A stretch of 64,000 nucleotides of DNA from Trichostrongylus colubriformis (lineage: Eukaryota; Nematoda; Chromadorea; Rhabditida; Trichostrongylidae). Position numbers and translations under genes: made by a program. The DNA lies in assembly GCA_963978905.1 (NCBI GenBank), contig OZ022259.1, forward strand, positions 45,092,727-45,156,726, written 5' to 3'. Numbering within the stretch: the first letter of the stretch is position 1; each line of letters starts with the position of its first letter. Under the pieces are notes generated by a model. That model did no database searches. It was not told the DNA's origin and saw nothing but the letters and a program-made list of their open reading frames with translations. Below are positions 1 through 13,826 of the stretch, piece by piece.

Positions 1-242
1 AAAGACCATCAAGGTCAAGTTTTAGGGTAGGAAACAGGGTCAAGCGTTACGTCGAGTTAATTTTTCAAAAGTACGATCCGCTTTGAGACGGTTTCCCCAG
101 AGAACCCCCCCCCCCCCTCATCGGTCTCTAAAATTACTAAAAAAAAGTTTGCTTAATGGAGAATTCCTCGTTCCATGGTTGACACTTATGGGTATTGCTG
201 TGAGCGATGAACAGAGCAGTGGTGACCAGGGTACAGCGAGTG

Positions 243-566
243 TCGAGGATTCCTCGACAGAGGGTTGTATCTTACCGGAGTCGTACCTTCAGAGTGTCAG
301 CGATAAGCACTAAAATCGAAATTCCAATAAGCAGAGGAGAAGCAAAGGGTATTTCATCGCAAATCCGTGTGACAAAATGTAGAATAGATGTCTTTTTGTC
401 TCAGGAGTGGATATATAGCCATGAAACACGTCGCAACTATGCAATCCGGCAACAGCTACTGGTATTATAGAGGTCCAAACAGGGGGGGGGGTCGTATTTG
501 GTTACCGCACAAGGGGGGGGGGATCGTACTGAAGCGGCTACTTTCCTCGACACCTGGGAATGCCCT
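243..566 (-). repeat. Dispersed repeat family A, copy 1
   Basis: Begins GAGGATTCCTCGACAGAGGG and ends CCTCGACACCTGGGAATGCC. Reverse-orientation member of the family also found at 2046-2370, 11936-12253, 13504-13826, 38308-38500 and 46289-46613. Confidence 0.6.
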
Positions 567-2045
567 GGTGCTGACAGTGTTTCATAGGGACCTAAATTAG
601 GATAAGGTTCGGGTTCTAAAGGCCCAAATTAGGTTTGCTTTGTGTTCCCTCCTGAACAAAACTGCTTGACCTGGGTTCTCTCTTATCTTAAGGATGCCAG
701 TGTAGAAGCTCCTTCTACTAGGACAATCCATTGAAATAGAGGAAACCTAGGCTAACTCCGAAAACGCCTCTAGAGAAAGACGCCACAAAGCCATCCGTCC
801 CTGGTTCACCGCGGATCAGAAATCACACTAGTCTCAGCGTTTACGATGGGTTAATTGGGATGTGCACTCATTTGGCTGGATACCATAGTTGGACTTTGAA
901 GGCCATGGAATCAACCATAGTAAAATTAAACCTTGTTCTGTTGGGTAGTGGGAATCTACAGGGAGGTAATGACTATATAATTACTACTATTTAGCACATA
1001 ATTTAGCGTATCGGTAGCGAGTAAAACGCTTGCCGTTGGCAGAGTACAGTTAAGTTTCTATTCTGTACCGTCTTTGAACCTATCTTTTGGTTCAGTTTTC
1101 ACATGCTTGGCTTTTTGTTGTGTATCAATCATTTGTAAGAGACATGTGTAGCGTAGCAGAAACGATATATCACACTTGCACAACGTTGGTGAGATCATTT
1201 CCTTCGTGTTATTACTTTTGGCTCTTTGAAATCAAAAAAATTATCTCATCTGAGACAAGGTTAAGCATTGGTTGAGGAAGCTCAAGAGTAGGGGGGGGTC
1301 TTTTTTTTCATGAAGGTCCTTCAAGTGGTGCTGGAGGGAGAGATCAGCAACTAAAGCGCTTGCAGAATCTATGCTCATGAATTCGAAGGTGCAGCTCCTC
1401 CTGAAGCCGAATGCGTGATCTGCATCAGGACTAGGGTTAAGCACTAATTTAATAATCCTCAAGAGGGAAGAGAGGTCTTTTTTCTTGGAAATTACTCCTT
1501 GCACATGCTTGATCCTGCCCAGAACAGTTCGTCACAGCAGAAATTTAAATAGTTGTCATTTTCATGAAGGGAGACGGTTCATTAATTGGGCTCTTTATTC
1601 GTCTTTTCATTTAGTCAGTACCCCGGAGAATTCAACCGATGTACTTCTTACGCGGCGCAGTGCGATGTTCAATGCCTCCCCATCTATAGGTGTGGTGTTT
1701 CAGGGCAAAGTTCTCGCCCGTAAACCACAAAAACTAGTATATGAAATGTGTTGGTGATAAAAGTCTGAGTGAAGAGATTGTGATCCATAGGGGAAAAAAT
1801 TTTCTGGGAGGGGAAAAAACTTTTTGGGGAGGAGAAGCCCTCAGAACTGGGGAAAAGAGCCAGAAGGCTAGTAGAGCACCAGTAAATCCATCCGACTACT
1901 ACTCACTTTTCTGTACCCAGTGTAAACAATTCAGGAAGAGGATTTGTCCGTCCTCACTTGGTAGACTTAGTCGTACCCAATATTCTTCCTCAATTAGGCC
2001 TACAGAACTTCCTCCTATGGTAGGAATAATCTCTTCAGACCACGG

Positions 2046-2370
2046 CACTCCCAGGTGTCGCGGAAAATAGCCGCCTCGTTACCCCCCCCCCTCCTCCACA
2101 GTTACCAAATACAACCCCCTTTTTTGACCTCTACAATACCGGTGACTGTGTCGGATTGTATAGTTGCAGTGTGTTTTATTGTTGTATGTTCTTACATGAA
2201 CAAAAACTTCTTATTTCACATCTCCTCATACGAGTTCGTTGCGAATATCCCTTCGCTTCTCATCTGCTTATTGAAAGCTCGGATACTTGCGCTTATCACA
2301 GACCTATGCAGGAACGCCCCCTTCCGTCCGTTCAAATACGACCCCCTGTCGAGAATAACCTCGACTCTCG
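2046..2370 (+). repeat. Dispersed repeat family A, copy 2
   Basis: Starts with CCCAGGTGTCGCGGAAAATA, contains AAATACAACCCCCTTTTTTG and ends near AATACGACCCCCTGTCGAGA. A C-rich run lies at about 2083-2091. Confidence 0.65.
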
Positions 2371-4268
2371 GTGCACCCTGCTTCAGACTATCCTGCCGTC
2401 ACCACTATTTTATTAAGGTGCTCTCTCAGATGGAGTGTCGATATGTCAGTTTTTATACCACTAAATACTGCTCTTGTTCAGACCAGGATCCCTCGTTCTC
2501 CATTTCTATTCCATCGCTTGGACTACTATAGACAAGCGGCTGCGTAGCTGGCAGTTTTGAAAAGTTTCGAATCAGCTTTTCATTGAAGTGTAACTGCACA
2601 ACGACGTAGTGTGAGACTGCTGGCTTACACTCGCGCTTTCGTACTCTCCAAACTCATCTGTTCTTATGCTGCTTCGTGTGTGAGTGTGTAGTAGCCGTCT
2701 GCAGAGTTTGAGATCTCAATGACTACTACTACGTTGTGTGTGTGTGTGGTGTTGTAAACTCAGACGCGCGCACGCCAGAGGTCGCCTCGTTCTGACGCGC
2801 TTAGCCACAGCTTCTTTCGCTCTTCGCTCTTAGTCAGCACTAGAGCAGACGTTTTCGAGACATGTGCTCATTGGAGAGGTCACCATTTTTTTCGCGGTTT
2901 ACTGCGCTGTTTTCTCGATGTCTTGTCGTCGCTACACAGAAGTACGACCTCTCTTCGAGCTCCTTTGTATAGTACTAGTCTGCTAGATTCATCGCGCAGT
3001 TAAATTTAAATTCTCTTGCAGTGCTTCCAAGCTCTCGTGGGAGCGGGCAAATCTCACAGCAGAACCTTAAAAAATCGAAAGGCATTTTTGTGGCTCTGAT
3101 CTCTCATGGGAAGCTACTACTTTGAACAGATGCATACCACGGGGGTCACATTGGTACCCTCTCACGGCAGAAGGGACAACGAAAGCGCTCTTGGGCTATC
3201 ACTGGCATACACAGTGTTTTGGGTGAGCCAATGACGATCAGTGTTCAACAAGGCTGAGCCTTCTTTACGATACGTGACTATGTTCAGGCATGGGTCCAGG
3301 GACCTTCGAGGGGAATCGGCACGGGTCCAGGGACTTCTGAGGGTAATCGTACTTTGGGTCGGACAATGGAGAGGGTTACTTGACGACCACCCCTTTGAAC
3401 AATTTTTGGACCATTAAGCGATCTCTAAAAAAGAGCGTCAATCGAAATAATATACAGCATCATGTAGCCCGTTTAAATTTTTGGTTAACTGTTTTAATTT
3501 GATTGTACTTTTATGTGGAAGTATTTTTCATACCAATCAAAGAGTAATAATTAGCCAAGTCTGATCATATGAACAATTCCTATTGTTTATCACATATCTT
3601 ATCTTCCTGCTGCCACATCTTTATCTGCAGAATAAAAAGTGCGTGACTTCAAAGTGTAGGTCGCAGTTTTCATCCTTCATCGGTCTGACAGAACATCTCA
3701 ATCTTGTCATCTCTGCGGAATCGACCACTGTGACCAGCATAACCTTGAATTATTTTTGTTACCATTGGCCTAATTTTTGTTGAAAATCTGTTCACTTGAT
3801 TCCCTTTCTGAATGGGTAGGGTATTTCATTTGGATCACGAGTTTCTCCAATATTCTCCCAATTCTAGACGAGACTAAGTCAACGTATGCCTGTGTTCAGC
3901 GTTGGTTCTAAAAAGAACCACGAGTTCGTCTCGTTCAAGTATGCTCTCGCCCGCTCGTTTTCAAATTTTCACGCGTGTTTTTGGCGTTTTTTGTTGTCTT
4001 GCCTGCCGAAGCAGTGAGGAAAATGACGCACTTTACGTTGTACTACGTTTGCAGTCGAAAAGAAAACCTCACACTTGCACTTGGCTCGATTTCTGACTGT
4101 AGCCCTCCTCATGGGATATACTATATGACTAAGCTACTGTTCATCAGTATATGACTTGTGCTGACTTCATAAAACTGTGCGGGTACCACTGAAAATTTTC
4201 ATTGTTTTAAAATTTTCTAATTTCAACATTCCACAGAAATCTGAAAATTTCGAATTATGGGTTTGCGG

Positions 4269-4453
4269 GTACACTGGATCCCAATTATCAGGCTCAATCT
4301 AAGTTTCTCGGTTTGATTTTGAATACTGAAAATTTTTAAAAAAAAATAAAGAAAACGATGTGTAAAAATGGAACGATTTTCCGTATTATTACGGTCCTCC
4401 GATGAGAGCACTTTGAGAGCGATTCCCTTCATCTTTTCGTTGTTCAAATTTTT
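4269..4453 (+). repeat. 185-bp direct duplication, copy 1
   Basis: Starts GTACACTGGATCCCAATTAT and is repeated almost identically at 4682-4867, after 228 bp of unrelated T-rich sequence. Confidence 0.9.
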
Positions 4454-4681
4454 ACCCTGTGCCTCCCAGATTGCATAGGCATTTCTCCAGCATTACTATA
4501 ATTTTTTTGGTGTACTTCCACTTCCAGCCAATCCTATGTACCTCAAATTTTCTAAGTACAATTTCTTTCCTAATTTCTAATCTTTCCCAATTCCTTCATT
4601 TTCTCCGCACGAACAGGTCATTGCTGCTCTTCGTGACTAGCGATCATCATTCATACACTGATGCTGACACTTATGTTATCC

Positions 4682-4867
4682 GTACACTGGATCCCAATTA
4701 TCAGGCTCAATCTAAGTTTCTCGGTTTGATTTTGAATACTAAAAATATTTAAAAAAAACAAAGAAAACGATGTGTAAAAATGGAACGATTCTCCGTATTA
4801 TTACGGTCCTCCGATGAGAGCACTTTGAGGGAGCGATTCCCTTCATCTTTTCGTTGTTCAAATTTTT
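4682..4867 (+). repeat. 185-bp direct duplication, copy 2
   Basis: Near-identical to 4269-4453, differing by a few substitutions and small indels. Confidence 0.9.
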
Positions 4868-7800
4868 TCCTAGAATGAATTTACCAACTCTTCTATCAAT
4901 ATGCATGAATATCAGAGTGGGCAAAGCTCAATTTTCTCATTCGATCTTCATGTAGGAAACCGCCCCCATTTCCCGGGAACTCACGAGATCATTACTGGGA
5001 GCTGCTTCGCTTCCATCTCACTTCCGAACCCGGAGAAATGCATGGAGAAAATTCGAGCTGAAATTGACGAAAATTGACAACAAACTTCAACGAGGATGCA
5101 GAATTTTGGCCTCGCCTATGTGTACCCATCTGACGGAAAGCAAACAGTACATAGAAACTTTCTAGGCTCCTATTGGATCTCTCGTTTTTTACTTTCCCAG
5201 TATTGCTTCATCAAAATCGATCATCATACTTGTATGATTACTAATAACGAACAGCTGTAATGCCTCCGCACATAATTATGCATTTACACATTCTGAATAG
5301 CTTTTAGTATTCTGGTGATTGTTAACGGCGAGAGGCTTGTCATTAGGCACTAACTTTTCCACGTGGTGCTCTCACTGACGTAGAAAATATTCCTCCATTA
5401 TTTTACCATTTCACACAGCAAAAGGTTCAAGGGGTTACTGGACTGTTTAGGCTGTTCAAAGGCTTTGAAGGCTAAATTCGTACATCTTTTTGACCGCTTC
5501 TGCTTTGGCTTTATACGAACCCAATAATAATGACGCTGATATTTAGGATGGGATTCGAAATTTATAAGAAAAAGCGGTCTTTGTTTGAAAACTAAATATC
5601 GTTGACCCGATGGTCAATCGCTTTATATCTTTGGTGTATCATCTGTGAGTGAATGAGATCGTTGATAGTCGGTGTGTCCTTGTACGCGTCACATAACACC
5701 GTACCACTTGCATTGGTGGTACATAAATATATCTCCTTAATCAGCACGCACCCGAGATCGACCCCAGCCACCAGCCGGCTGTCAATAAATAGTATTTCGC
5801 GGGTTGCCATACTGACCGTTTATACTACTATACACATGCAGAGATAGTAGTATTCAGCTGTTGATGAGGCAACTGTGAAAAGTAGTTTCAATGCGCATGT
5901 AACTGTATCCGTATAATTGTCACTGCCCTTTTATTAGTTTTTTTTCGGTATTTTTCTTTAGCACTATCTATATCCCTTCATGACCGCATACGACATATTT
6001 ACCACTGAGGCAACTTTCTTACGGCCTTCTACTTCACTTGTAATTTTTATCACGTTTTTTGTGCTGCTTGCTATGGTCTCAGATGCATTGAATGGATTGT
6101 TACTTTTTTTCTTAAAAATTTGTTTACTACTTTTTCATGCCAGGTCATAAATGTACCAGCGCAGCAGTGGTCTACCAGTAAACACTAGGCGTAAAATAAA
6201 TTGCTGCATGTTGCAGTGCTAGAGCGAGCACACTTATTACCCAGGCATTGAAATTTCTTGGCAAGATCGATCATATCCCATTGGTATGGTATAGTACTGG
6301 CATGGTGCCATAGAGCTTATCGGTTTGAGCGTACCATGAACGGTCGGAACTGGAACCATTGCGATGAAAAACAAATCAGAAAAAATGGAGAAGTGACAGA
6401 TTGTGTACTTTCAAATGTTTGGCGTAAGGTAGAGGGTGATGTGTGTCATAGTTGCGACCACAATTTATTTTACACCTAAGGCTGACTGGTAGCCCAATTG
6501 CGCTTTGCCGCATTTAAATCGCTGCATTTTTTTGTTCGCTCACAGTTCTTCGTTCTATCGTGATCTTGCTCCTTTACTAGGTGTTTTTCTAGACGTACAT
6601 CAATGTCCCCATCAATCGAACCTTGAAAAGGGGAGAAAGTCTTGTTTATCTGCTGCTTGTTAATTCCTATTTATTTGTTTATCTGTCTTTTCAATACCTC
6701 TGAGACATTTACTTCTTCAGTCCAATGGACATTATATTGGATTGAGGAAACTAGAACCGATTCTCACCACCCTTTGGTGTATCAGCTCGTTGGTTTCATT
6801 CATGTTTGAGAAATCCGTTTGACAAATATCATCAATAAGACCCCATCTAGGCCGGTGGTGCTCTGAGACCTAGAAGAAGCAGCGTTCTGCATTGCTAAGT
6901 ACTTCTTCGACTTGTGACCATTTAAGGATCTATCGAATCGCTTGGTTGCCGTTTTACACTCTTTCCTTCTCCAGTTAGGGCCAGTTATTTTTCTTTGGGC
7001 ACACTTGATAGCAGCTGTTTTCCCAAAGGACTCAGGTGACATTACAGTAAACGTCATGTCACCAGCATTCCTTGGTTTCACGGTGTTTAAACACTTCTTT
7101 AATCACGCGAAGCGACCTCTAAACGCTTGCAACAACCTATGGGCTGGCTGCGCCTCGTTATCGTACCCTGCTGACACGATTCGGGATTGAACGCGTTTCA
7201 AAATCGCCCCGGCTATTATTTCGAATCGCAAGAATGATCTGAGATGGGGTCGCGCCGCGAGAATCGCCATCCGTGGCCGTCGACACCACCATCGTCTGCC
7301 CCCAACCGTGAAGTCGTTCAACGACGGCAACGGCGATGGCGATATGTTGTTTCGCTTTTACAAGGTCATCCGATATGCGTGTGTTGTACTATACCTATCG
7401 TTGCGTACCCGTTTAAACTTTTGTCACTGAAAGAAACCAGACTGCCAGTTTAACCAGCTAGTTAGATTGGTATCAAAAGTGCTTAGACACGCTTCACAGA
7501 CTGTCTTTCGTGAAAAATGTCTACTTATGGCATTAGATTGGAACTTCTCTTAACGCCGGAAGGTACAGACTAAATTCCCCCTCGTCACACATTTGAAAAT
7601 TTTTGGGTGATTTTGGCTTCTTCTCTAAGATGCTTTGATTACTAAAGATCCTCTATTACTTGTTACTTTTATCGCTTACAACAAGTATCACATGATGTCA
7701 TTAGGTATCACGTGGTACTTTAATGTTCAGCGTGTTATTTTGTTTCGGTATATGATGTTGATAAGTATGGTAATCTTATTTTTGTGTGCTGCTGCTGCGA

Positions 7801-8489
7801 TGATGTTAATTTGCATCAAATGCAAATGAATGAACGTGGACCAGTGGCTAACGGTGTTTAATTTTTGTACCGTTTGTAAGATCTAAGCCTAGCAATCTCA
7901 AAGCTCTAACTCGGGTTTTGAATTCCATTTAACAGTGGCGTTGAAGTGATACAAGACCTTTTGCGAGCTGATTAGATCAGTCACTCGAGCTATGGCAAAC
8001 TTTGTAGGTAATTACACAGTATCTCAATTGCTCTGACTATCTTCAATGGAAGTCAAATGCATGGCGGATCCGAAAGTGACTGTTCAACGTTACGTACTTT
8101 AATCTTTTTCTAGTACTCATGAGAAAATATTCAGCGAAGCGCAAATATTCTCATACACCATCTTTTCCCCACTTCCTCCACTACCCCATCGCTTACCATT
8201 GGATCCTCTCCAAAATATCGGAGTGAGCTTTTGCTAATCCGTCTTTGCCTCCTCTAGTAGCTGGCACCTCCATGGAAATTCCATTTCATTCGATTAAAAT
8301 CCCATTTCTGATGAACTCTCATTTCTCCGTTACATTCTTGAACAAGTGAGCCTAGTGCGCATCTCCGGAGCTTGATTCACCGAGTTCACGATTTGGACTA
8401 TATCAGTTGCTTTTGACTATCGTCACAACTATTTACATGGAGTATGACTATAATCAAATATTTTCTACCATAAATCATGCCATAGGCGA

Positions 8490-8695
8490 AGTTGGTGCAG
8501 TGACAAGTAGCGCTCCTCCTACTCGCATTATCCAAGGATCAAATCTCGAACCAACTTCTGCCACTTTCAACATCCCTTCAGGGTTTGATGACTGCTCCAC
8601 ATCGGCTAATGTCCAGATCGAGCCGCTTGTCAATGATTTTGCCATTCTGAATGGAAGAAGAGTGCGTGGCGCATCTCTGAAAGATCGGTAACGAC
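8490..8695 (+). repeat. tRNA-derived SINE-like copy (diverged)
   Basis: Starts GTTGGTGCAGTGACAAGTAG and ends near GCGTGGCGCATCTCTGAAAG, the layout of the better copies at 50018 and 56208. The B-box-like stretch is ATCAAATCTCG. Confidence 0.5.
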
Positions 8696-8956
8696 GCAAG
8701 CTTTGTCCTTTTGACCTTTATTCACCATACATATAAGTTCACAACTCCAAGTGTACCGGAAAGTTGCTTTGTCACTTTGAAAATCGAGGTGAATGGTGAA
8801 TCTTAGGGCGTGCATTGACTAGCAGTGACGTCTATACCTTATTCCATTCATAATCTGATCCAGCAGCGATTAGCAGTTCTAGGAAGAACGAAAATCCAAA
8901 TGCAATAGACAACCACCCATAGACGTTATCTGGCTACCTGCCCTCCCCAGCCGTGG

Positions 8957-9090
8957 CGAAGATCAGTCCGCCGCGGCGCATCGTACGACCAGGACAACTG
9001 GTCGAGGGGCGAGTTTCAGCGCCGCTGGTTTGTGGGCGCTCGGCGGCCGCTTAGCGATGTGCATTGTCTTTCTCGAGAGTTGCAAGACGT
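8957..9090 (+). other. CpG-rich block with a possible orphan exon
   Basis: After CCTCCCCAG the frame reads PWRRSV then DQDNWSRGEFQRRWF and remains open to a TGA near 9157. There is no ATG and no neighbouring exon in phase. The block is far richer in CpG than its surroundings. It could be a lone exon, a promoter-proximal region or a decayed element; I do not recognise the protein. Confidence 0.2.
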
Positions 9091-10049
9091 TTACGAAGAG
9101 CCTATTACTACGGTTTTAAGCGGACTCGTGCGTTCGGAAAAAGCTCTCGTTCGATGAGTGACTAAGGCCGGGTGAGAGACGGTGGTATGTGTATGTCTAT
9201 CAACTCTGTGGACTGTTTGCATAAGACGGACGGGTCGTGACCACTGATGACGACGCCGTCCGCGGCGACGGCTTGAAATGACTTCAATGAAACTCCCTGA
9301 TCTCTTCCGATTTCCAGGTACTTTACTGATACCGTGGAAGTGTGATCTCGTTTTAGAATGCTTCAGAAATAGAAATTCGCAAAAGTTTTTGGTGGAAGAT
9401 CGAGACGTGGAGTTACTCAATGAAATTCTTTTCGCAGACAAGTTTCAGGACTGTTAAATAGGCCCATAAGGCTGAGGGTCACATTAATTTTCAGCAAGAT
9501 ACTGTCTCATGGACGGTGTAGGTGAAATGCGACATTCTTGGACATTGCGTCGCCTCCTCCCTTTTTTCGAATGAGTCGGAATTATTTATCTTTTCCCAAT
9601 TAAACTTTGTTCAATTGAATTATGCGTCAGCAGAGAATCAATCTTAGATTCTGAACGGACTTCCTGAAGATCAGGATACCTCGTATGCGATCTTTCGATT
9701 TCTTGAATTCGTCTTCGAATCATTCAAGCTTTGAATTCTTGCATAACTGATTCGAGTAAGCCTCTTCTGAAGGTAGCCTAGCCTACCGTCGGAGTTAGGT
9801 GAGCTACTGAATGAATAGGATGGGAAAGGATGAGGGAAAATGAATGAGAACTTTCTTCTGTCTTTTTCTGTTCTCTGGAGAAAGAGTTTCTAAAATTTTT
9901 TATGACCGTGTCCGCGTGTCTTTGAGTTCTGATTTTTGAGAATTATACGATTCACAAATTATCTTTGGTTACCGTATCACGTTCTATTTTTTCCTGTGTC
10001 CAACCACCGACTCACTCAACCCAATGTTTTTCACCCCTTGGCGGAATAG

Positions 10050-10275
10050 CTACATGGTGTAGCGACAAGTGACGTCGCTCCGACTAACATGGTCCGGGGA
10101 CCAGATTCCGTATCCGTGATTTTTCCGGTTGTCTGAGGTATTCAAATTGGTACTGGGCTCATCCCGGACTGCTTTATTGATAGCTGACAGATGCGACCCA
10201 CTCTATAGGTTTAGTCGCATCCAAATGACTTTACGATTCTTAGTAGAATCACGATGCGTGGCGCATTCCCGAAAT
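10050..10275 (+). repeat. SINE-like copy (strongly diverged)
   Basis: ATGGTGTAGCGACAAGTGAC at the start and GATGCGTGGCGCATTCCCGA at the end; interior poorly conserved. Confidence 0.4.
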
Positions 10276-11935
10276 CCACCGATCATTATTCAGTGAAAAT
10301 AAAATATTTAATTTTATAACTGTTGCAGACGCCATGCATCCTACTATTGCAATGCTGTATTTTCGGAGACTTTTAATGAGTGTAAGATTTGGTGAGGTAA
10401 ATTTGAGTGTGGTCGTCTGCAGTGCTCCTTTTCGGAGAAGACTTGGAGACAATTCCTGAAGGCAAGATTAGACTGGAGAAAATCACCTGCAACATTGAAA
10501 AAAAAAACGTTACCACATTTTTTTCCCGTGGTTTGGCCTTCGTGCTCCATGCGTCGTGAAACTTCGTACTCGCTTGTCCTCATATATCGGCTCCCAGACA
10601 GCCGGATAGAGTTTCGCGCGCTTACATCTTAGCTAAGGTTACATGTTGGGTTTGCATTACGAGTGGTGCGCCGTTGCAATGGCTGTCGCGTCGGCGGGCG
10701 GTGGCCAGTGACGACGTCGTTGCACGGTCCCCTTCCCAAGAGCTCGAATTGAGTAAACTTTGCGACTGCTGTTGGCTTGAATGCTGCTGTCCTGAGTGCT
10801 CTCATTGCTCTTTCTCAACGACGTTCATCTCTGATCGTACTATTGTCAGCAGGATCGTCCAGGCGCTGAGCAGTTCTATGCACTACTTGCTTTTCGTACG
10901 CATAATTATAAAATTCTATCGTTTCCATTTTATAGTATCTCATGGTTAGTGAGATAGACTCTCTGAGTACCTAGCGGGGGGTGGGGGGGGGGGGGGTGGG
11001 GAAGGGGTCGCAGAAGTCATAGGCCCTTTGGGCTTGAGCATGATTCGGCTTCAGGCAACTTGTCTACTTTTCGTGATCTCAGCTCCACTCGCTTCTTAGC
11101 TGTCGCTTCAGTGCCACTTTCTCTTAAACTGTCTTGGGCCTCTAGCCAAGTAGTTTTGGACTTCTAGCCAGGTTTTGGACCTCTAGCCAAGTAGTTGAGT
11201 TTGATGGAATTTTAGATTCACCAAGGGAGAGTTGGATATATGGAACGGAATTACATCTTTAGCCATTGCTTTTTCATCCTAGGTTTTTTTTCCTGTAGAA
11301 TATAAAAGCAGTGAATTAATTGTAGTGATTTTTGGGAATACAAAACCCTGCCCCAGTGCATTAGCATAACTCCTAATTCAAGATAGAGAAGTGGTCAGTT
11401 GCATGCTGTTCCATTCAAAAAAGAAAAAAATCTCAAGAGTGACCCCTTTCAAAAGGTAAGCCGAACAAATCCAGACAAACACTCTAACTCCTCAAAGCTG
11501 TACACGATTCCCGCTCGGAAAGTTTACCCACTGACTTACTGATGTGTGGAACAGACAAGTCCGCGCTGCGCTGAGCTCACCATCTAACGGCCCATGGAAG
11601 CTTTCACTGGAGTGGACTCCTTATGTCTCTTATGATGAAATCCTTCTTGGGTATACTCTTTCTATCGTAGTGAACTCTGTTACTCCAGTATATAGTTTGT
11701 TCAATGGCTCAGAATGCCGTTTAGTACTTTTGATCCCGTTCCAGTCCACTTAGCCCTTTATTTTTCCAAGATTGACGTAAATATCAGTACAGATAAGGAG
11801 CAATGATATGACACCGACTTCAGTCTCATCTGTTCCTACAGGTCCCACTTGAGCTTATCTCAAGTGGAAAGTCTATGACTTCTTTACTAGTTTTACCCGT
11901 GGGTTGGTGACTTCAGCTGGAATATTGTGGTCAGA

Positions 11936-12253
11936 GCATCCCAGGTGTCGAGGAAAATAGCCGCTTCATTACAAGCCCCCTCTACGGCGACCAAATACGA
12001 CCCCCTTTTTTGACTTCTACAATGGCGGATCGCATAGTTGCATTGTGTTTTATTACAATAGATCCTTTCCAGACAGAAGGATGTTTATTCTGCACTTTGT
12101 CACACGGATTTGCAGTGAAACACCCTTCGCTTCTCATGTGATTATTGAAAACTTAGATTTTAGTGCTTACCGCTAACCTCTGAAGGTAGGACTCCCACCC
12201 TCCTATCCGTTCAAATACGACCCCCTTTTCGAGGAATCTTTGACTTTCGGTGT
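11936..12253 (+). repeat. Dispersed repeat family A, copy 3
   Basis: Starts with TCCCAGGTGTCGAGGAAAAT and ends near AAATACGACCCCCTTTTCGA. Internal segment GTTGCATTGTGTTTTATTAC matches copy 2. Confidence 0.65.
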
Positions 12254-13503
12254 ACCCTCATTGTGGTAGCAGATTCGCTATCTGGGCCCGTGGCCTACAC
12301 TTGGTCGCCCGCGTTCTGCAAGGTAACAACGTTGGACTGACAAGAGATGTACATAGTACACACATGCGAGCCTCGTCACTGCCTGCGTAGCTTGATGTCA
12401 TACCTAAGTGTGCGGTGTGGGAAACCGTGAAATAGGAGCCGATCGTGGCGTTGCCCACGTGAGCTTATTCAACGTCTCATTTTACTTGAGTAATCCGTTT
12501 CTTATTTACGCTATGTATTACTTGTATGTTTGTGCTCAAAATTTCTGGTTCCAGAGTGAAGAACAAAAAAATCGGCTTTTCATCCTTTCGTGACCTTTTA
12601 ACGTCCCTATCTCTCAGTTTTTTTCCATGAGTGTTTTCTCGACGCTCAGAGAATAATGGGATCCCCTGTTACCGTTATGATTGCTCTTCCTTTGGGACTC
12701 AAGCCGTTCTCAATATATTGAAGGAATCCAAATTTCTTGGCCTGTCATTTTCTGCTTTTGATTCCAAGACCTACAAGGAGGGTATAAGGAAGCTAGTAGT
12801 ATTCGCAGTATCCCCTCTCGAATGGACTATGCCCTTTCAGATATAGGGGAAACATAAATTCCGTTTTCCATTCTCGTGGAAAGTCAACCCACGGATCCCG
12901 TATTGTCACAAAAGTATGGCGTTTGTGAACTTTTCAGCGATTTACTTGTTGGTTTGGAGTGCCTGAGAAAATCCCAGCGGTAGCAGTCATTCTTCGAGTA
13001 ATCCTTTTTTTTGTGCATTGAACTTTTTAAGGCAGTGTACGTTTCTTTGTGTGTATGTACTATAATGTATTCCGAGAACGATCCCCATGTAAGGCTTTTT
13101 GTGCGCTGAGGTGACTCAGGCGAGGGCAATCCTTTATTTACTTCGTTTCCACCTGAAACTACGAGCTCTTGTGGAATAGGCGAAGAAAGGAAGGAATTCA
13201 TTAACTGAAGGGAGTTACTATTTATAGGGATTGCTAGAGGTTGCAGCGTATGGTGAAAAAAGTATGGATATATTCGTGCACGGTTCGGCATGGATAGATG
13301 AGCTTCAGCGGATGGGGTCATATTCGGTATTGCCCACAACACTAAACAGGCCAATTAACGGACAGAGGCAGGGTTGTACTTTTAGGAAGCATAGAACGGA
13401 TAGAGTTATACTAAAGTGAATTTCCTCAACTCCATGCTCTATTGCTGGGCTGGTGATCTCATAGTCGCCATCCCAAGTGGTGTTAAAGGCGGGGTACTCC
13501 ATG

Positions 13504-13826
13504 AATCGAGGACTCCTCGACGGAGGGGGTCGTATTTGACGAGCAGGATGGGGAGGCTGTAATTGCAGAGTCAGCAATGTCTCGGGCTGGACGATAAGCG
13601 GAACGTGTCCGTCATCTGACCCGCTTTTGAAAAAAGATATGGCTGAATTCGAGTGATCATCACAAAAGTTGCAGCAACAAAATACTTAGTAATACTATGC
13701 AATAGCTACTGGTACTGCAGAGGCTATGAAGGTGTCTCAAAGGGGGGAGGTCGTGTTCGGGTATTCGTCGAGAGAGAGTGGGACGTACTGGCCATTTTCC
13801 TCGACACCTGGGTATGCCCTGGTTAA
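13504..13826 (-). repeat. Dispersed repeat family A, copy 4
   Basis: ATCGAGGACTCCTCGACGGA at one end and TTCCTCGACACCTGGGTATG at the other; inverse orientation to copies 2 and 3. Confidence 0.65.
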
